Made by a program: the position numbers and the translations under genes. DNA of 64,000 nucleotides from Nyssa sinensis (taxonomy: Eukaryota > Streptophyta > Magnoliopsida > Cornales > Nyssaceae), in contig CM018052.1 of the NCBI GenBank assembly GCA_008638375.1, positions 26,195,071 through 26,259,070 of the forward strand, written 5' to 3'. Below are positions 37,645-51,399 of this stretch, piece after piece. The notes under the pieces are model-generated. The model searched no databases and was not told the origin of the DNA. It was given only the letters and a program-made list of their open reading frames with translations. Each line of letters opens with the position of its first letter. Within the stretch, counting starts at the first letter, position 1.

Positions 37645-40370
37645 TGTCACGACCTGAAACCCACCTTATGCGGATCTCGTATTGCGGGGCCGACCTTATG
37701 GCCGTCCCTACTTTTTATTTCTTTGTATCAATGACAATAATATATAATGTAAAACTTAAACAATAAATCAACAGAAGTCTTAAATATTTCAGATGGTTCT
37801 CCAATACCAAAACAAGAACCGACATAACCTCACCCTTTGGTGGTGAATACATGGGAGAACTATATGATTTCTAACATAATCCTCAAACTGTCCCTCTATG
37901 CTCTTGGACTCTTACTGTGGTCCTACAACATCCTTACTTGAAAAATAAGTAAGTTGGGGTGAGCTAACAAAGCTCAGTAAGTAAATTCCCATCTCAAACA
38001 CGGGTTAGGGTAAATTTAGCAAGGACATGAATTCATAGTGTGAACATGGTAGCCAATCATGAAATGAGATGCTGTGATAGCCAATAAAGGTGAAATTCCA
38101 CAATAGCTAATGAACACTACGTCACAATAATCAATCATGAGTAATGGTATAGCATAAACATGAAAAAACTTAATAAACATCAATTAATATAAGAGTACTG
38201 CCACAATAAATCGATCACAATCAAGTACAATCAATGAATAAACTGTCAACATAGAATTATTCATAGGAAATGGCAACATCTTATGAATCCAATAAATGTA
38301 ACATATCAGTAAATCATAAGTGATGCATTTACTCTGTTCAGGGTTTGGCAGACCCTCGATCTTTTGGGGCCTGACATACCCCCCTTAACCTCAATGGATA
38401 TAAAATGCCCTCACAACTCAATCCATAAAAACACCATCATTGTCAGATGTCCATTCACGGACTCGACCTGTAGGTTCTGTCAACTCAGATAGCATCGGAT
38501 GGATATTGTGACTCAGCACAAATCCGATATTTACAATAAATCATGATTCTTTGTGATTCTATAAGGAGTGCATCAAAATGGAATATCATGTAATGGATAT
38601 TTAACAGTAAGCCTTTCAAGACACAATACAACATAACAATTATGATATAGCAGTCAATAAACATCCACAAGATAAGACAATTTCAATTATGGAATAATAG
38701 CAGTTGGTACATACGAGAGTACAAAATTGGCAGTAATAAAATGAATGTGGCTTGGAAGACCACATGTAAGAGATATGGGTTTACTTACCTTTTATCCATG
38801 TGATTTACCTTAGTATTCCGTAACTTTTTATTTTCCCTTTAAGTTCCCTATCATTTAGTAAACATGTCTCAGTTCTAATATTATTTATCAAACTTTACAC
38901 TTCGTTACTATAAGTATCTCTTTTACTAATTTAGACCCTACTATTGAGTCTGAGATGTCGAAGAAAGTCAGTTTAGGCTTTCATAATTTTCAATTTGGAC
39001 TTCTATACCGAAAAGGGCAAAATAGTCATTTTGTACTTTTTCATGTCTATATTTTTCAGAACCTATTCTCAAAAATTGGATTTTACCATTGAGTCCATAA
39101 TATTTGAAATAATAAATATGCATTATTCATTCATTTTAATCAGAGTCCGTTTGACTCTGATTCAACTCAGGGGCATTTTGGTCATTTGGCACTTTTATGG
39201 GTATTTTATTTTTTTGGGAATCCGTCTCATGAAATGGACCTCACCATTGGGTCCAGAAGGTCCAAGATAATAAATTTACACTATTTATTTGTTATGTTTG
39301 GACATTGGGATTTAAAATAACAATTAACTAAATTAATTAATACTATAATATATATATATATATATATATATCTATATATATATATTATTCTAACCTTTAA
39401 CCACACGTGCCTCAGTGGCACGGTGGTAGCCTTCCTTGCCTTAGGGGCCTCACGCCCACAACACCAGGGTTTGAGTCTCCTCAACCCCACTGTTCACCCT
39501 TTTTTTTTTTAAAAATAAAAGAAAAACAAAACATTAGCCCTTCAACAGTGACGGGTCGTCACTGTGCCTGGGCGGGTTTCGACCCGACCCGGTCTACGTG
39601 GCCCACCTTTCCTTCCCCCCTTCCCCTGACTTTTCGGCCATACACAGGGCAATTTTCAGTCACCTTCTTCGGCACCGGTGACCAGACTGCACTACATGTA
39701 TATATATATATATTTTTTTCTTCATTTTTTCTTCATTTTAAAGCCACATTTCATTTCTAAATGCTCTAAAACACATTTTAAGACCCTTTGATAACATTTT
39801 CAGTCATTAAAACCCATTGAAAATCAAACTTTCCAAATTTATATCTTTTCGATAAATTCATTTTTCTCCTTCATTTCTTCACCGTTTCACTCGCGGTTTT
39901 TTCCTACGTGTTCCATTTTTTTCATAGAATTTAACTTTACAAATATTTCTAAGCTTCATGAAACTTTATGAAAAACCCAGAAATTGAAACTAAAAAAAAT
40001 ATAGAGAATTGCCCTTACCTTTTTCTTGCTATATTTTTTCTCCTCTTTTGTTTTTCTCCTTTTTGAAACTTCGAAAGACCTCTCAGCTTCTAAATTTCTC
40101 CCTTTATCTTCTTTCTCATTGCACACTAAGTGTATACACACCTATGGCCTATGGTAGCCCCCCTCTCTCTCTCTCTCTCTCTCCTATCTTCGTCTTTCTT
40201 TTTTGGAACAGTTCAGTAAAAAGTGAAACATCAAATTCAATTAATGTGCTTGAAGCCACTGAAAAGAGAATGAACAAAGAAAAAAATGTTGGCCTTTGGT
40301 ATCCCATTTTTCTTTTGGATCGATGAATAAGGGAGAGAGGTAATTGAATTTGATGCATGGATATTGCATT
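37645..40370 (+). mobile_element. family-B giant LTR, copy 2 (right end uncertain)
   Basis: Starts TGTCACGACCTGAAACCCAC inside the carboxylesterase. It shares GGGTGAGCT..AAAGCTCAGTAAGTA-like text and the CGGACC/ATTGGGTCCAGAA modules (38930-39260) with copy 1. The left TSD candidate is CTACT (37640-37644), partner not found. The right end is estimated from the end of the leader-like CT-rich stretch. Confidence 0.6.
39403..39500 (+). repeat. tRNA-like (SINE-type) sequence in LTR B
   Basis: CCTCAGTGGCACGGTGGTAG looks like a box A region and CCAGGGTTTGAGTCTCC a box B; a T-run follows. This is the layout of plant SINE heads. No TSD was established. Confidence 0.45.
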
Positions 40371-40964
40371 TAACCAACTTAAATAGGTGAGTGGATTGTT
40401 ACTAATTTTCTAAAACTGGCAGTTCTTCGCAATTATCAATCTGTACTTTCCCAATAATAAGAAAGAAATAGTTGTACCTACCAAAAACATTGAGGGCCCT
40501 TGTTTTATTTAAATTTTGTAGGGGGGAGAGAAATGCATTACATAGACACATTAAGGTAGTAACAATTGGTGGATGAGTAGTTTATTAGTTAGCCAAATTA
40601 CAAACGAATATTCTCTTTGGTTTTGTTTATTTATAGCTCTATCTTTATATTAACCAACTTGTGCTTGAAAATAAATTTTTTTTAATGCCATTAGCAAAGA
40701 ATGAAAGTGTAATTAAGTAATTGACAACATTTTGTTTTTTAAGGACGAGAGAGAAGTGAATACCCAGTTTGGGTTTTCTTTTTTATATCCCTATCTTTAC
40801 ATATACTAAATGGACTTGTGCTTAAAAAAGAATCTTGAAAGGATGAGACAGATTGCCTATGAAAAGAAAATTCAAAGGACTCCACTTGTGAATAAAGTTA
40901 AGAGGGAGAGTACAAGCATGTTTTTTTTGGGCTTTCATGCATAATTTAACAACAAAAAACACTA

Positions 40965-41007
<43 letters not shown>

Positions 41008-41452
41008 AGTATGCGATTTTATTGCCACAAAAGTGATAACCAAAATATTACAGAAGAAAAAGGATTATATGAATGACAAATCTCTCTTATGCTGTAATAT
41101 GGACATTGATTCTGTTTTATGCATACAACTTTAGTTTTTTTTAACACACATTTATTGATTAAAAATATAACATAATTTTTGTATAAAATTCTATATGCAA
41201 AATAATGGTACATTTTTGGTCCTGATACTTGAACCAAATTATTATTGATGTGCATTACAATTTAAAAAATGTCACTCCTATATCCTTCATATCTACTTGA
41301 GGCAGGTAACAAATATTATAGAAAGTAATTGGGTTAATTACCCTGACCTCCCTTGAGTTTTTTGACAATTATATATAGATGACATCCGTCTAGTTTTTGA
41401 AATTACACTGCACCCCCTAACTTTTTAATGTTGGTAACAACCCACCCCCTAT
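40371..41452. other. AT-rich intergenic region
   Basis: No gene recognised. It has an (AT)n(GT)n microsatellite at 40968-41007 and, near 41330-41450, a common plant repeat style (AATTACCCTGACCTCCC ...). Confidence 0.6.
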
Positions 41453-42269
41453 TATTACATCCCAAACACCACCCTAGTCAATACACTAACCCATTTGTAC
41501 CAAAGGCCTCTTTATATATCCAAGTTGATTTTATTATGTCATATAAAATCATGCAGCAGAATTTAAGTCTGTAAAATTTTTTGTTTGAATGCAGTCACAC
41601 TTGGTAGAGCATAAATAACATTATATCAGAGTTACAATAACATGGGCCCATCATTTCATTACATATAGGTATTTAAACTATTGCATCATTGGTGAACGCC
41701 ATTCGTATTTTAATCTGGCTCTAAACAGTCACATCAATCTGCCACCTGCCCCTTCAGGTTGCTATCTCCATGGCTTGGACACTAAATCTCTTCTAGTTAG
41801 AGTCTCTATTTATCATAGCTTACTAGCATCTAGGTTTGTAAACTTCTTAGTCATTCTTGAAAATATACAAGATAAAACCCTATGAGCTTAATGAAAAGCT
41901 CATAAGTAACACAGTCTCATGTCATGTCACGCCCCGAATTTCTCGGGAACCCGAGGCGCGACTGACGAGACAAAAGGACAATCTAACGGATTCAACTCAA
42001 AACTTATATTCATTTCCTTCAATGTACATCCATCTAAAGCATGATTAATAAAAACATTCAACATGTCATTCGGGCTTAAGCCCTTATACAATATCAATAC
42101 ATTTTGAAATATGCTTCCAAGGGCCAAGATCATTCTAAGCTCATGTCTCCTCCACTCTACAAGACTTCCTCAAGTCTCGAGTGCCGGAAATGTCATCTAT
42201 GGGGAGTTATCCCACGAATGAGTCAGCTCAACTGCTGGTATGATATAATGCTAATGCAAGGAACAAAAT

Positions 42270-42560
42270 TAAGGGCGTGGCATGTGCAAGTGTACAGTTA
42301 TTTCTACATGTCATTCAATATCATCCATACAATGTACTAGCAATAATCTACATGTCATCCAACTCATTAATATAATTTAAGGCGCGGCATATGCAAGTGT
42401 ACAATTATTTTTACATGTCATTCAATATCATCCATACAACGTACTAGCAATAATCTACATGTCATCCAACTCATTAATATAATTTAAGGCGTGGCATGTG
42501 CAAGTGTACAGTTATTTCTACATGTCATTCAATATCATCCATGCAATGTGATAACAATAA
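42270..42560 (+). repeat. 108-bp tandem repeat (about 2.7 copies)
   Basis: GGCG(T/C)GGCAT(G/A)TGCAAGTGTACA starts at 42274, 42382 and 42489. Copies 1 and 2 of this LTR family have the unit once or twice. Confidence 0.92.
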
Positions 42561-42702
42561 TCCACATGCCTTCCAAATCATCCATACCATGTAATAGCAA
42601 TAATCCACATGACATCCAATGTTCTCCATGCAATGTAGTGACAATGCCCATGAAACACCCACACAACTCTATGCCACAACCATGCCAACTCTATGCCATG
42701 TC

Positions 42703-42875
42703 CATGTCTCGTTTTCGGAACACATCCGATGGAAGATGAGTACCATGCAATGTCTCATTTTTGGAACACATCCGATGGAAGCTGAGTACCATGTCTCATT
42801 TTCGGAACACATCCGATGGAAGCTGAGTACCATATCTCATTTTCGGAACACATCCGATAGAAACTGAGTACCATG
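42703..42875 (+). repeat. ~41-46 bp tandem repeat (4 copies)
   Basis: TGTCTC(G/A)TTTTCGGAACACA starts at about 42705, 42751, 42792 and 42834. It is the same unit as at 4923-5051. Confidence 0.93.
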
Positions 42876-45009
42876 CTTAGCACCACGTGCTCAACCTACA
42901 CTACGCTTTCAATGCATCACACTATGCCAATATGCTTTGATTCCACCATGCAATAACACAATCTCAGATAAACAATTTACCAACATATGAAGCATGCTTT
43001 TAAACAATGTATTCCACTCAAAGCAATTACAGCATCTGAATAATAATCCTCTTCCACATGAATGTATATAATATAAAATCACGTGAACACATACTCAAGT
43101 CACGTATTTAACTTCTTAACAACTCATCAAGAACATGAATCACGTACAACACCAGCACATACAATAATCATATCTCCATGGAGCAGCGAGAATCACATAA
43201 GCAACGTAAACAATTAACTCAAGATTTCTTTTTAAAACAATATTCCTTATGTAATTTTTCTAACATCAAACAAATAATTATATGATTCATTCAATCAACA
43301 TGCAAATCATTCCTAAACTTAATTCTATTCCTTACTTATCACAATACACCATACCTGATGGGTTGGTCTCAACCCTAAGAGATCGTACTCGCGGTGTAGC
43401 CGAACTAATAAATGAGAACGTAGTCCATCTACTGTATCTATGCAAAGAGTCAATCAGTCTTCTCCTCTTCCTTCGGTGTTACTAAAACCACAAAATGTCA
43501 CTCAGTCTATTGTTACTTGAGTTATGCTATTCATCAAATTTTATGTCTTTATTTTATGAGTTTCTATTTTGCCAAGTTAAACTCTACTGTTGAGTCCGGA
43601 ATGTCAAAGAAAATAGGTTTAGGCTATCACGAAATTTAATTCGAACAGCCGAGCTAAAAAGGGCAAAACGGTCATTTTGCACTCTCTACGGGTCCTTACA
43701 TCCCGAAACCCTTTTTTGAAAATCGGACTCCACGGTTGAGTCCGGAATGGTTGAGATAATAAAATTCCACTATTTGTTTACTTAATTCAGAGTTCGTTTG
43801 ACTGTGTTTCAACCCAAGGGTATTTTGGTAATTTTAAATGTTACTACGGGTCTTTTATTCTTCGGGACCCTGTCTCATAAAACGGACCTCACCATTGATC
43901 TTAGAATGGTCGAGATAGTCAAAATACACTAATGACTTGTTCCATTTGGACTCCGGATTATTTTGTGACATTTAAATAATTAAATTAATTTAATTAATTA
44001 ATTAATTCAATTAATATTTTATTCTGGTGGGGTCAGATCATAATTTCTAAAATGTTTAGGGGTCAAAGTGGGATTTCTGAAAGTCCTGGGGTTAAAATTA
44101 ATTTTTAAAAAGTACAGGGGTCAATTCGTAATTTTTCAAATCTCTTATTCCTAATTCGGATAGCCAAACAGTAGCTAATCCAAAACAGGGATAGGATATC
44201 CCTGTTCCTGATTTAATTCCAATTTTAATTTCATAAACCTGTAGCCAAACAGTCCCAATCCCCATTTTAATTTAAAACACCAGGCTGGCACGTGGCAAGG
44301 GCGGGTCGGTCTTGGCCCGACCCGAACCCGGACCTAAGGTTCGAACAGTGTCATCTTCTTCCCCATTTTTTTGGTAGGTTTGCCCTAGGGTTCCGTCACC
44401 ATCTACGGCGATGGTGAAGTTTTTTTCGGTCACTTTTCAACGTTTTGAAAATGCAGTTCTCTTCTGTTTTGCATGTAGATTTCATTTCCAAGGTTTATTT
44501 TTAATTTCATTCATCAAACATCCATGAATCTGAGGACGACCGTAGCTCCGGCCAACCATGTTTCTCTATTTTCTTGGTTATTTTTCTACTGTTTTAAACT
44601 TATTTTCGTTCAAATTTCTTCCTACAACTTTCCTTAACAGTTTCTCATGATTAAAAATAGGTTGGATACATAAAATATAAGGGACCGAATCTCTCACTCC
44701 AAACCTGCAACTCGATGTTTCTACTTTGTTTTTCAACCATTTTACCTGATTTTTCTTTCATTCATTTTCTTTTTGAATGAGCTACATGGCCCTAAAATCA
44801 GATCTAACTATAATGCTAAAAAAAACTTTAAAACAGAACCTAAACCCACTTACCTGTTTTCTGGATTCTCTCTCGTTGCAGTCTCCCTCTTCTCCCTCCT
44901 CCTCCTTGGTTCACCTCTTGAGCTTCCTCTCCGTTCTCACAGCTCCCTCTCAGCCTCTCTCTTCTTTCTGATTTTTTTCTCTCTAAGATCAAGACCCACA
45001 CACCTTATG

Positions 45010-45010
<1 letters not shown>

Positions 45011-45067
<57 letters not shown>

Positions 45068-45080
45068 CTCTCTCTCTCTG
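45011..45080. repeat. (CT)n(TA)n(TC)n microsatellite
   Basis: CT at 45011-45030, TA at 45031-45062, TC at 45063-45079. It lies inside family-A copy 4. Confidence 0.95.
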
Positions 45081-46817
45081 CACTATCAGACCTACACCTA
45101 CCTACCTTCTGAAAACCCTCTGACACACACAACCAATAGCCCATTCTTCTGACTTTTTCTCTTTTCTTCCCCTTCCTTTTCAGAATGCATTAAATGCATT
45201 TCTTGTTACTTTAGTTTTTCATGTATATATATATATATGTATATCTCAAATTGCACACCCACACACACGGCTGCACACACACACAGCTCATTGCTGTCTC
45301 CCACTTTGCATATATATATTTATATATATTTACACATTTAAGCACATGCATATTCTTAATATATAATACTATATGCATATACATACATACATGTACACAC
45401 ATGCACATAGTTAACACACATTACATGCATACACCACCATTTAAATAATGATACTAATAATACTAAATTTTTTTTAAAAAAAAAATTTCATTCCAAAATC
45501 TCAAATCTTTACATGTCATGGGTTTCTAAAAACCCATTTCATAAATTTTTCGTAAACATTGTATAAGCTTTCAATAACTTTCATATCTTTCATGGATAGC
45601 AATAGAAAAGAATTGTATTGAATCTATTGGCATTCTTAAAAATATATTCATATAACTGAGAGTTGTAGGATAAGCTATATCAAGTAAGAGTTCATGGTAG
45701 TCTAGTTTTGCAAGATAAAACATGATATCATAAATTATGTAACTATAAAAATGAGTGAGAAGTAATACATGCCAAATGTCTTAATAGCGGTTGTCTCTAG
45801 GGACCATAATTGTCACCTTGGTGACCTTACTGTAATTTAGAGTTTTAGGTTTACATGGCCCTTTGAATTCTTGAATCCTAGCGAAGTCCTAGCTATAAAT
45901 GACTTATCTAGAAGTCAACCGGCTCTTATCCCCCAGTAGGGTCCGTAAGGCAAGTAAAACTAAAACATTAGTGCAAAACATTCTTTAAACTATACATGCT
46001 ATAAAACATTTAAAGAGATGTTACTTAAAAACATATAATTCAAATATTTTTCATAGTATTATGAAAACTATCATAAAGCTAAAACATTTAACATTGTAAT
46101 CTGAAACATGGCATAGAATAGTAAAAAAATTGCATTTCATGAAAAATGTCTTCACTTTAAGGTTCAGGGTTACTCATCTGTGGTCCAGAGTCTACAATCA
46201 CTTGCTTACTCGACTTGCATTGACGTTCATCTTATCTTTATTTCTTTTCTAGTGATCTTAAATCATGGATCATAATACATTGATACTAGATCAGTACATA
46301 TCTCAGCTTAATTCTTTGCTTACTTAATGTTCTTAGTATATTCTGGACTTAATCTTACCGTTTAGGATTTTCTCATAGTCTTCAATTACAATTCCTAACA
46401 CTTCGTAGTTCATCGTGTGACTTACTTTAGCCTGTAGGGGCATTTTGATCATTTGTCTTTTTACTTGTCTTATACTGTTTGGTATATCATTTACCTTATT
46501 AGACTTCATTTATGAATCCATAAGGTCTTTTAACTATAAGGTACGTCCCTCTTTTTCTTTTTAAGTTCATTGGATTGCTTAATTAAGCTTTAAGGGTAGT
46601 TTGCTAATTCTACCGTTCATATATCATCTCTTAGGTATCCAATTATCTTAAACAGAACTCATTTTCAGACTCAGAGGCTCTTATATACATTGGTATGTAT
46701 TCCTCTTTACTTTCTATACTCTTCTAGTAGTTTCATTAAGTCTTAGAGATGTGTTTGTCAGTTTTTAGTTTGTTCGGTGTTCTATTTTCCTTAAACGGAT
46801 ATCACCGTTGGGTTCAA

Positions 46818-48150
46818 TGTAAAGACCCAGAATTTTCCTAATATAAAAAATTTAAAATATTGATAAATATGTTAATGAAAAGAGAAAATAAAGGCATGGT
46901 TGGATTATATAGTTCGAATATGTTTAACCTAAGATGTGTTAATGTATAATTTAGTAAGTTAATTGTTCTTAACTTAAGTAGAAAGACAAAAGAGGGCATG
47001 GAATGAAAAGAATGGTAAAGAAATAAGGAGGGGAAAAAGAGACTTTTACTACATGTCTTACTTTCTAGCCTTATAAGTTCATACCCACACATCAAAAACA
47101 CAAACCAAACACACACACACACACACAAAATTACGTGAAAAAAGAGAAAGAGAGAGAAGTGGAAAAAATGGGGAAAACCCTAGAGCCTTAGAGAAACTTG
47201 GAAGATCATCAAGAAATTGAGGAAATCTTGAAAGCTTGAGCAAGGATTAGGGCTTTGGCACTTCACACCACAAGCTTGGAGTTGAGGATCTTAATGAATC
47301 TGCCCAAAATTAAGAAAAGGCAAGCTAGGGTTTTCATTAAAGTTTGAAGAAGTTGAGGTAGAGATTTCTAAACCTTGATATAAAATATGTGTGTAGGTGG
47401 TTTAATCATGCTATCATTTCATATTATGCCTTGAAAAGACTTATTCATGTAATTTGGGTCAGCGTGTGAGTTAAAAATCTAATTATTTGATGTTAGTTTC
47501 TTTTAAATTGGCTTACTTTCATCTTATCTTTCTATTGATACTACTCCTGGTTGATGAAAAAATGAATGGTATGGTGGATTGACAATGTGGGTTTACATGT
47601 TATGTATATGAAATTGCTTCTTGCACTTCAAGTGTTTGTAAAAATTTCTCTTTGGTTATGTATGTTGGAAAATGGTATTTATTCATGATTGTGTGAAATG
47701 TTAACTATATTGATGAATTTGGTATGAATTTTGGATACAAATATTAGTGATATAACTTTAGAATGATGAGAATGGAAAAGTTGAGAATTGGAAATGATTG
47801 GATGAAATATGAAACTCCAATTATCTTGTTCACAATCTAGTGGACTTGAATGATGTTTCTCTCTTTAATATTTACTTTTTTTGGCATATAATGTTAATGA
47901 TCTTTGAATTTCATTGTCTGTATTGTTAAAGTATGCTCGATGATCACTTAGATGTCACTACATGTGCACAAGCATACACACGACACCACCTATTTTTACA
48001 TTTGTTTAGATTTTCCTACTGGGGCCGTTGTATTAACCCCTACTAGACGTAGGAAATGGCAAGGAGTCTAATTAGCATTCTAGTATAATATGCCAAGAAT
48101 AATTTCTGGATATATGAGTCTGCTACGAAAATACATCTCCTTACAAGGCT
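46818..48150 (+). mobile_element. third LTR-like family (right end uncertain)
   Basis: Starts TGTAAAGACCCAGAATTTTC, interrupting the family-B LTR. It contains a CA run and a GA-rich leader (47100-47250) with AACCCTAGAGCC text, as in the transcribed part of such LTRs. The left TSD candidate is TTCAA (46813-46817). The right end was not located. Confidence 0.5.
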
Positions 48151-50904
48151 TCCCAAAAAATTAATACATCATTTCTCAAAAAAAGATTACATAGCTTGAA
48201 TCAATCCACTTCATCAATCTACCTGAAACAATAAAATAAATGGGGATGCCATGCCAAAATCTTATATGTATCGAAATTAATCTTGTTATTAGATATATCA
48301 CAGCAAACAAGTGTACTACAACATGAATTAAAAAATCCAACCATTCATAACATACATCCACATGTATAACAATATAATAGTCTTGAATGGATGGATTTAG
48401 CACAACTTGCCATAATTGGAGTGGATTTTTGGGTCTCACAACTAAAGGGATCAACAATATGGAACGATAACGCAATAAATAATTATCCACGTGATAATTA
48501 AAACAAAATTGATCTACATATGAGCCAAAAAAATATGATCCATGCATATTTTAATTATTCCTATAAGCATTTCCAACAAATTTTCACATTAAAATAAATT
48601 ATTTGAAAATTTAACTAATTTTGGGATAAAAAATTAATTTTTAAATCCCAAAAATACCAAAAAATAAGTAAAAGTTTTACCAAAAAATAACTTGGACCTC
48701 AAACAGTGTACTAAACACTTAAATATAATTTTAATCCTCAAACATAGAATTATGAGATTTTTTTAAACTTATTTAATCGATTTTGTAACACTTTTTACCC
48801 AATCAAAATTAATTTTTAAAATTTTCAAAAGCTCAAAAATTACAAAAAATATATCACGGGGTCCCGAATTTAGTGAGCGAGGCATACTCTTTGAGGTGTC
48901 AAAAAATGAGTGCCATAAGCTTATTCACGCGCCCCCATGCACCTATGTGAGTGTGGGTTTGCAATAGATTTAAAATCAATTTTTTGCCCATGGAATAATC
49001 CCATGTGTGTGCATCTCACGTGCCTTCAGTGCTGTGTGTTATTTCGGCGGTCAATTTTTGGGGCTTCATATTTCACTCGTTTTATATGGAAAATTTGTGT
49101 ATTATATATCGTTGAAAAGATCTTGGAACAAGGAACAAGGAACATTTTGATATAATTTCTTGCACAAAAAATGAGTTTTTACTGTTAGTTGGTCCCCATT
49201 GTGTGAAACTAACCTATAAGAGGAGGGGGGGAGTTGAACAGTTTTGTACTAACCTTTTCAATTCTTTCAGTTTTTCAACCACAACACTAACAACTACTAA
49301 TATGGCACAATTTATGAATTGTAAAATTTATCAATATTCAACAAATATCAACAATTCAATTATATGCTCAATCCATCTAATGTAGTAATCATATAGTGTT
49401 CAACATACAAACCATTCACCTCAAGCCTAATTGATTTATTAATCTAATTCAATTGTCAATTTCACAATTCAAGTAGAAATTAGACTATGTGATCAATTAT
49501 CAATTCCACAATTCAATTTGTTAATCCAATTTTTAAGGTTTTCAATTACTCAATTGAAGATCAAATTTAATAATTCATGAAAACCTAAATCTCTATATAA
49601 CGGAAGTATTCAATTCTAGAAAATTGGAAATTATAAAACATGAAGAGTAAGAGAAATTGAAAACCAATGTGATGATGGAGAAACCACCACGAAAAACTAT
49701 CCACGGTGGAAAACTCTAGAGCCGACCATGCTCATAGAAGAGTTCCACTATGAATGAGATCGAACTACAATGTGATGAAGAACCGAACTTAGTACCTCAA
49801 GCCCTGTTCTACTTATTCTTGTCTTCAATCTCCCTTAAATCCACAAGCTTCCTCCATAGTCAGAATCTTTATACAACCAGACGCTCTTCACGATTTCAGG
49901 ATCCTCCGATCAGGCCACTTTATAATTGCAACTCCTCGTAACCTCGGACTCCTCCGATCGCTCAACAATGAATGCTCAAGGTTGAACTCCAAACTTTTAA
50001 ATGGTGAATTAACATGGAATTGAGGCTTTTTGAGTTGACTTAGATTAGGTGATGTGATCAAAATCAATGAATGATTAGACTAGAGATGTACATGATTTAC
50101 AAATACAAATGTTCACTTATGAAAGCTCTAAGATCTCTCAAGTGTATAGCTCTCATAATTTGAACTCTCTCTAACTCTATTCTCATTGAACTAAAATTGA
50201 ATTTTGTCATTTTATATCAATGAGATCAGATCTCAAAAGAGGCTTGAAAATAAGAAATTTTCTATTTTTCGGGCAGTGTTCGTTTGAACAATTACCCTTC
50301 GTTTGAACGAATAAGGAACAAATGTCAATCGATCAAATTATGGGGGTTGCAGTTTGTTGTTTGATGCAGCCTTTTGAACGAGATCAAACGAGCAAGAATG
50401 AGCCTCAGTTGTTTGTTAGAACGAGCCAATAGTTCTTTTGAACAAGCAATAAAGTGTTGCTCATTCTTTACTTATCTTGTAAACTCAATTTCCCTGAGGG
50501 TTTTGAAATATGAATTTTTAGAAAAAATATTTCACAATCACAAGTTAACTATACACATGATGATATGATGTCTACTATGTGCAATGCATGCAATTTTCTG
50601 AGTGTGTGAGATCCAAATCAAAACAAAAGTCCAAAATACTCAAATTACCCTTCATGAACTAAGTCGGATGGTAGATGTGCACGTCAATGAAGCTTGGATT
50701 GTCTTGGAGTAGAATGGGCATTACGATACTTTAAGCCTAGGACTAATGCCATGATTACAATCAAAGCATGTTTTTTCTAACCAGATTAGCCAATTACAAC
50801 ATCGGACCTTTTGGTCCTAACATTTCCAGATCATTTTTAACCAAAAGTTTCAGGTTTTCTTGAAAAACTAAAACTTTGAATCAAGATTTTTCATAGATGC
50901 GACG
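48151..50904. other. intergenic / unclassified repeat region
   Basis: No gene recognised. The minus-strand open stretch at 48176-48547 has no familiar domain. 49300-49600 is rich in CAATT-type text. 50100-50640 has CGTTTGAACGA/GAACGAG-type text suggesting an old LTR. Confidence 0.5.
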
Positions 50905-51340
50905 CACTACAGCAAACCGCACCATTACCAGTGCCCAGAAACGTCACTAATAATCCTAAAAATGTTTCGAATATGTTTTAGTGGCATTCACATGCGTGCT
51001 ACTAAAAATGGTCTGGTAAATACTATTAGTGGCTGTCAGCCTCTAAATGCCGCTAATAAGACATTATTAGTGACGCTCTGAACCATTGCTAATAAGAGTT
51101 GCTAAAATTTTCCTAAGCACCACTAATAGTTCATTATTAGCAACATTCAGTGTGCGTCACTAATAATAAACTATTAGTGGCGCTCAGTGAGTGTCAGTAC
51201 TAATAGTTTATTATTAGCGACGTACACAAAGCGCCGTTAATAATTTATTATTAGTGACGAACACTGAACGCCGTTGAGTGTTGCTAATAGTTCATAATTA
51301 GTGACTCACATTGAGCGTTGCGAATAATAATTTTACAACT
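50905..51340. mobile_element. CACTA (En/Spm-type) terminus with subterminal repeats
   Basis: Begins CACTACAGCAAACCGC, the CACTA signature. It is followed by about ten short motifs of the type TATTAGTGACG / CGTCACTAATA in both orientations (50945-51330), the usual layout of transposase-binding subterminal repeats. The opposite terminus was not found in the window. Confidence 0.85.
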
Positions 51341-51399
51341 TTTTTCCACAGAATTTATTCTTGTAGTCAATTAATTTTAATTTTTTCCTGTTTAAACCT

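Larger units (their letters stand above)
41925..45513 (+). mobile_element. giant solo LTR, family A copy 4
   Basis: Starts TGTCACGCCCCGAATTTCTC and ends CTCAAATCTTTACA. TSD TGTCA lies at 41920-41924 and 45514-45518. Length 3,589 bp, no coding domain. The 3' third has a CT/TA microsatellite and leader-like CT-rich text. Confidence 0.93.
41453..46817 (+). mobile_element. family-B LTR, copy 3, split by a family-A LTR
   Basis: The start near 41453 (TATTACATCCCAAACACCAC) resembles TGTCACATCCCGAACCCCAC of copy 1. At 41900 it reads CTCATAAGTAACACAGTCTC; after the insertion it resumes TGTCATGGGTTTC at 45514, matching the uninterrupted text of copy 1 near 10950. It ends at 46817 where a third LTR begins within the ATCACCGTTGGGTTCAA module. 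Confidence 0.7.

Noticed and set aside
39690..41300. CTACA or CTACT words as the partner TSD of the family-B LTR at 37645
   Set aside because: None follows a CA end and none is followed by carboxylesterase sequence.
48176..48547. Minus-strand open frame of 123 codons
   Set aside because: Hydrophobic, His/Tyr-rich text with no family resemblance; it could be chance in AT-rich DNA.
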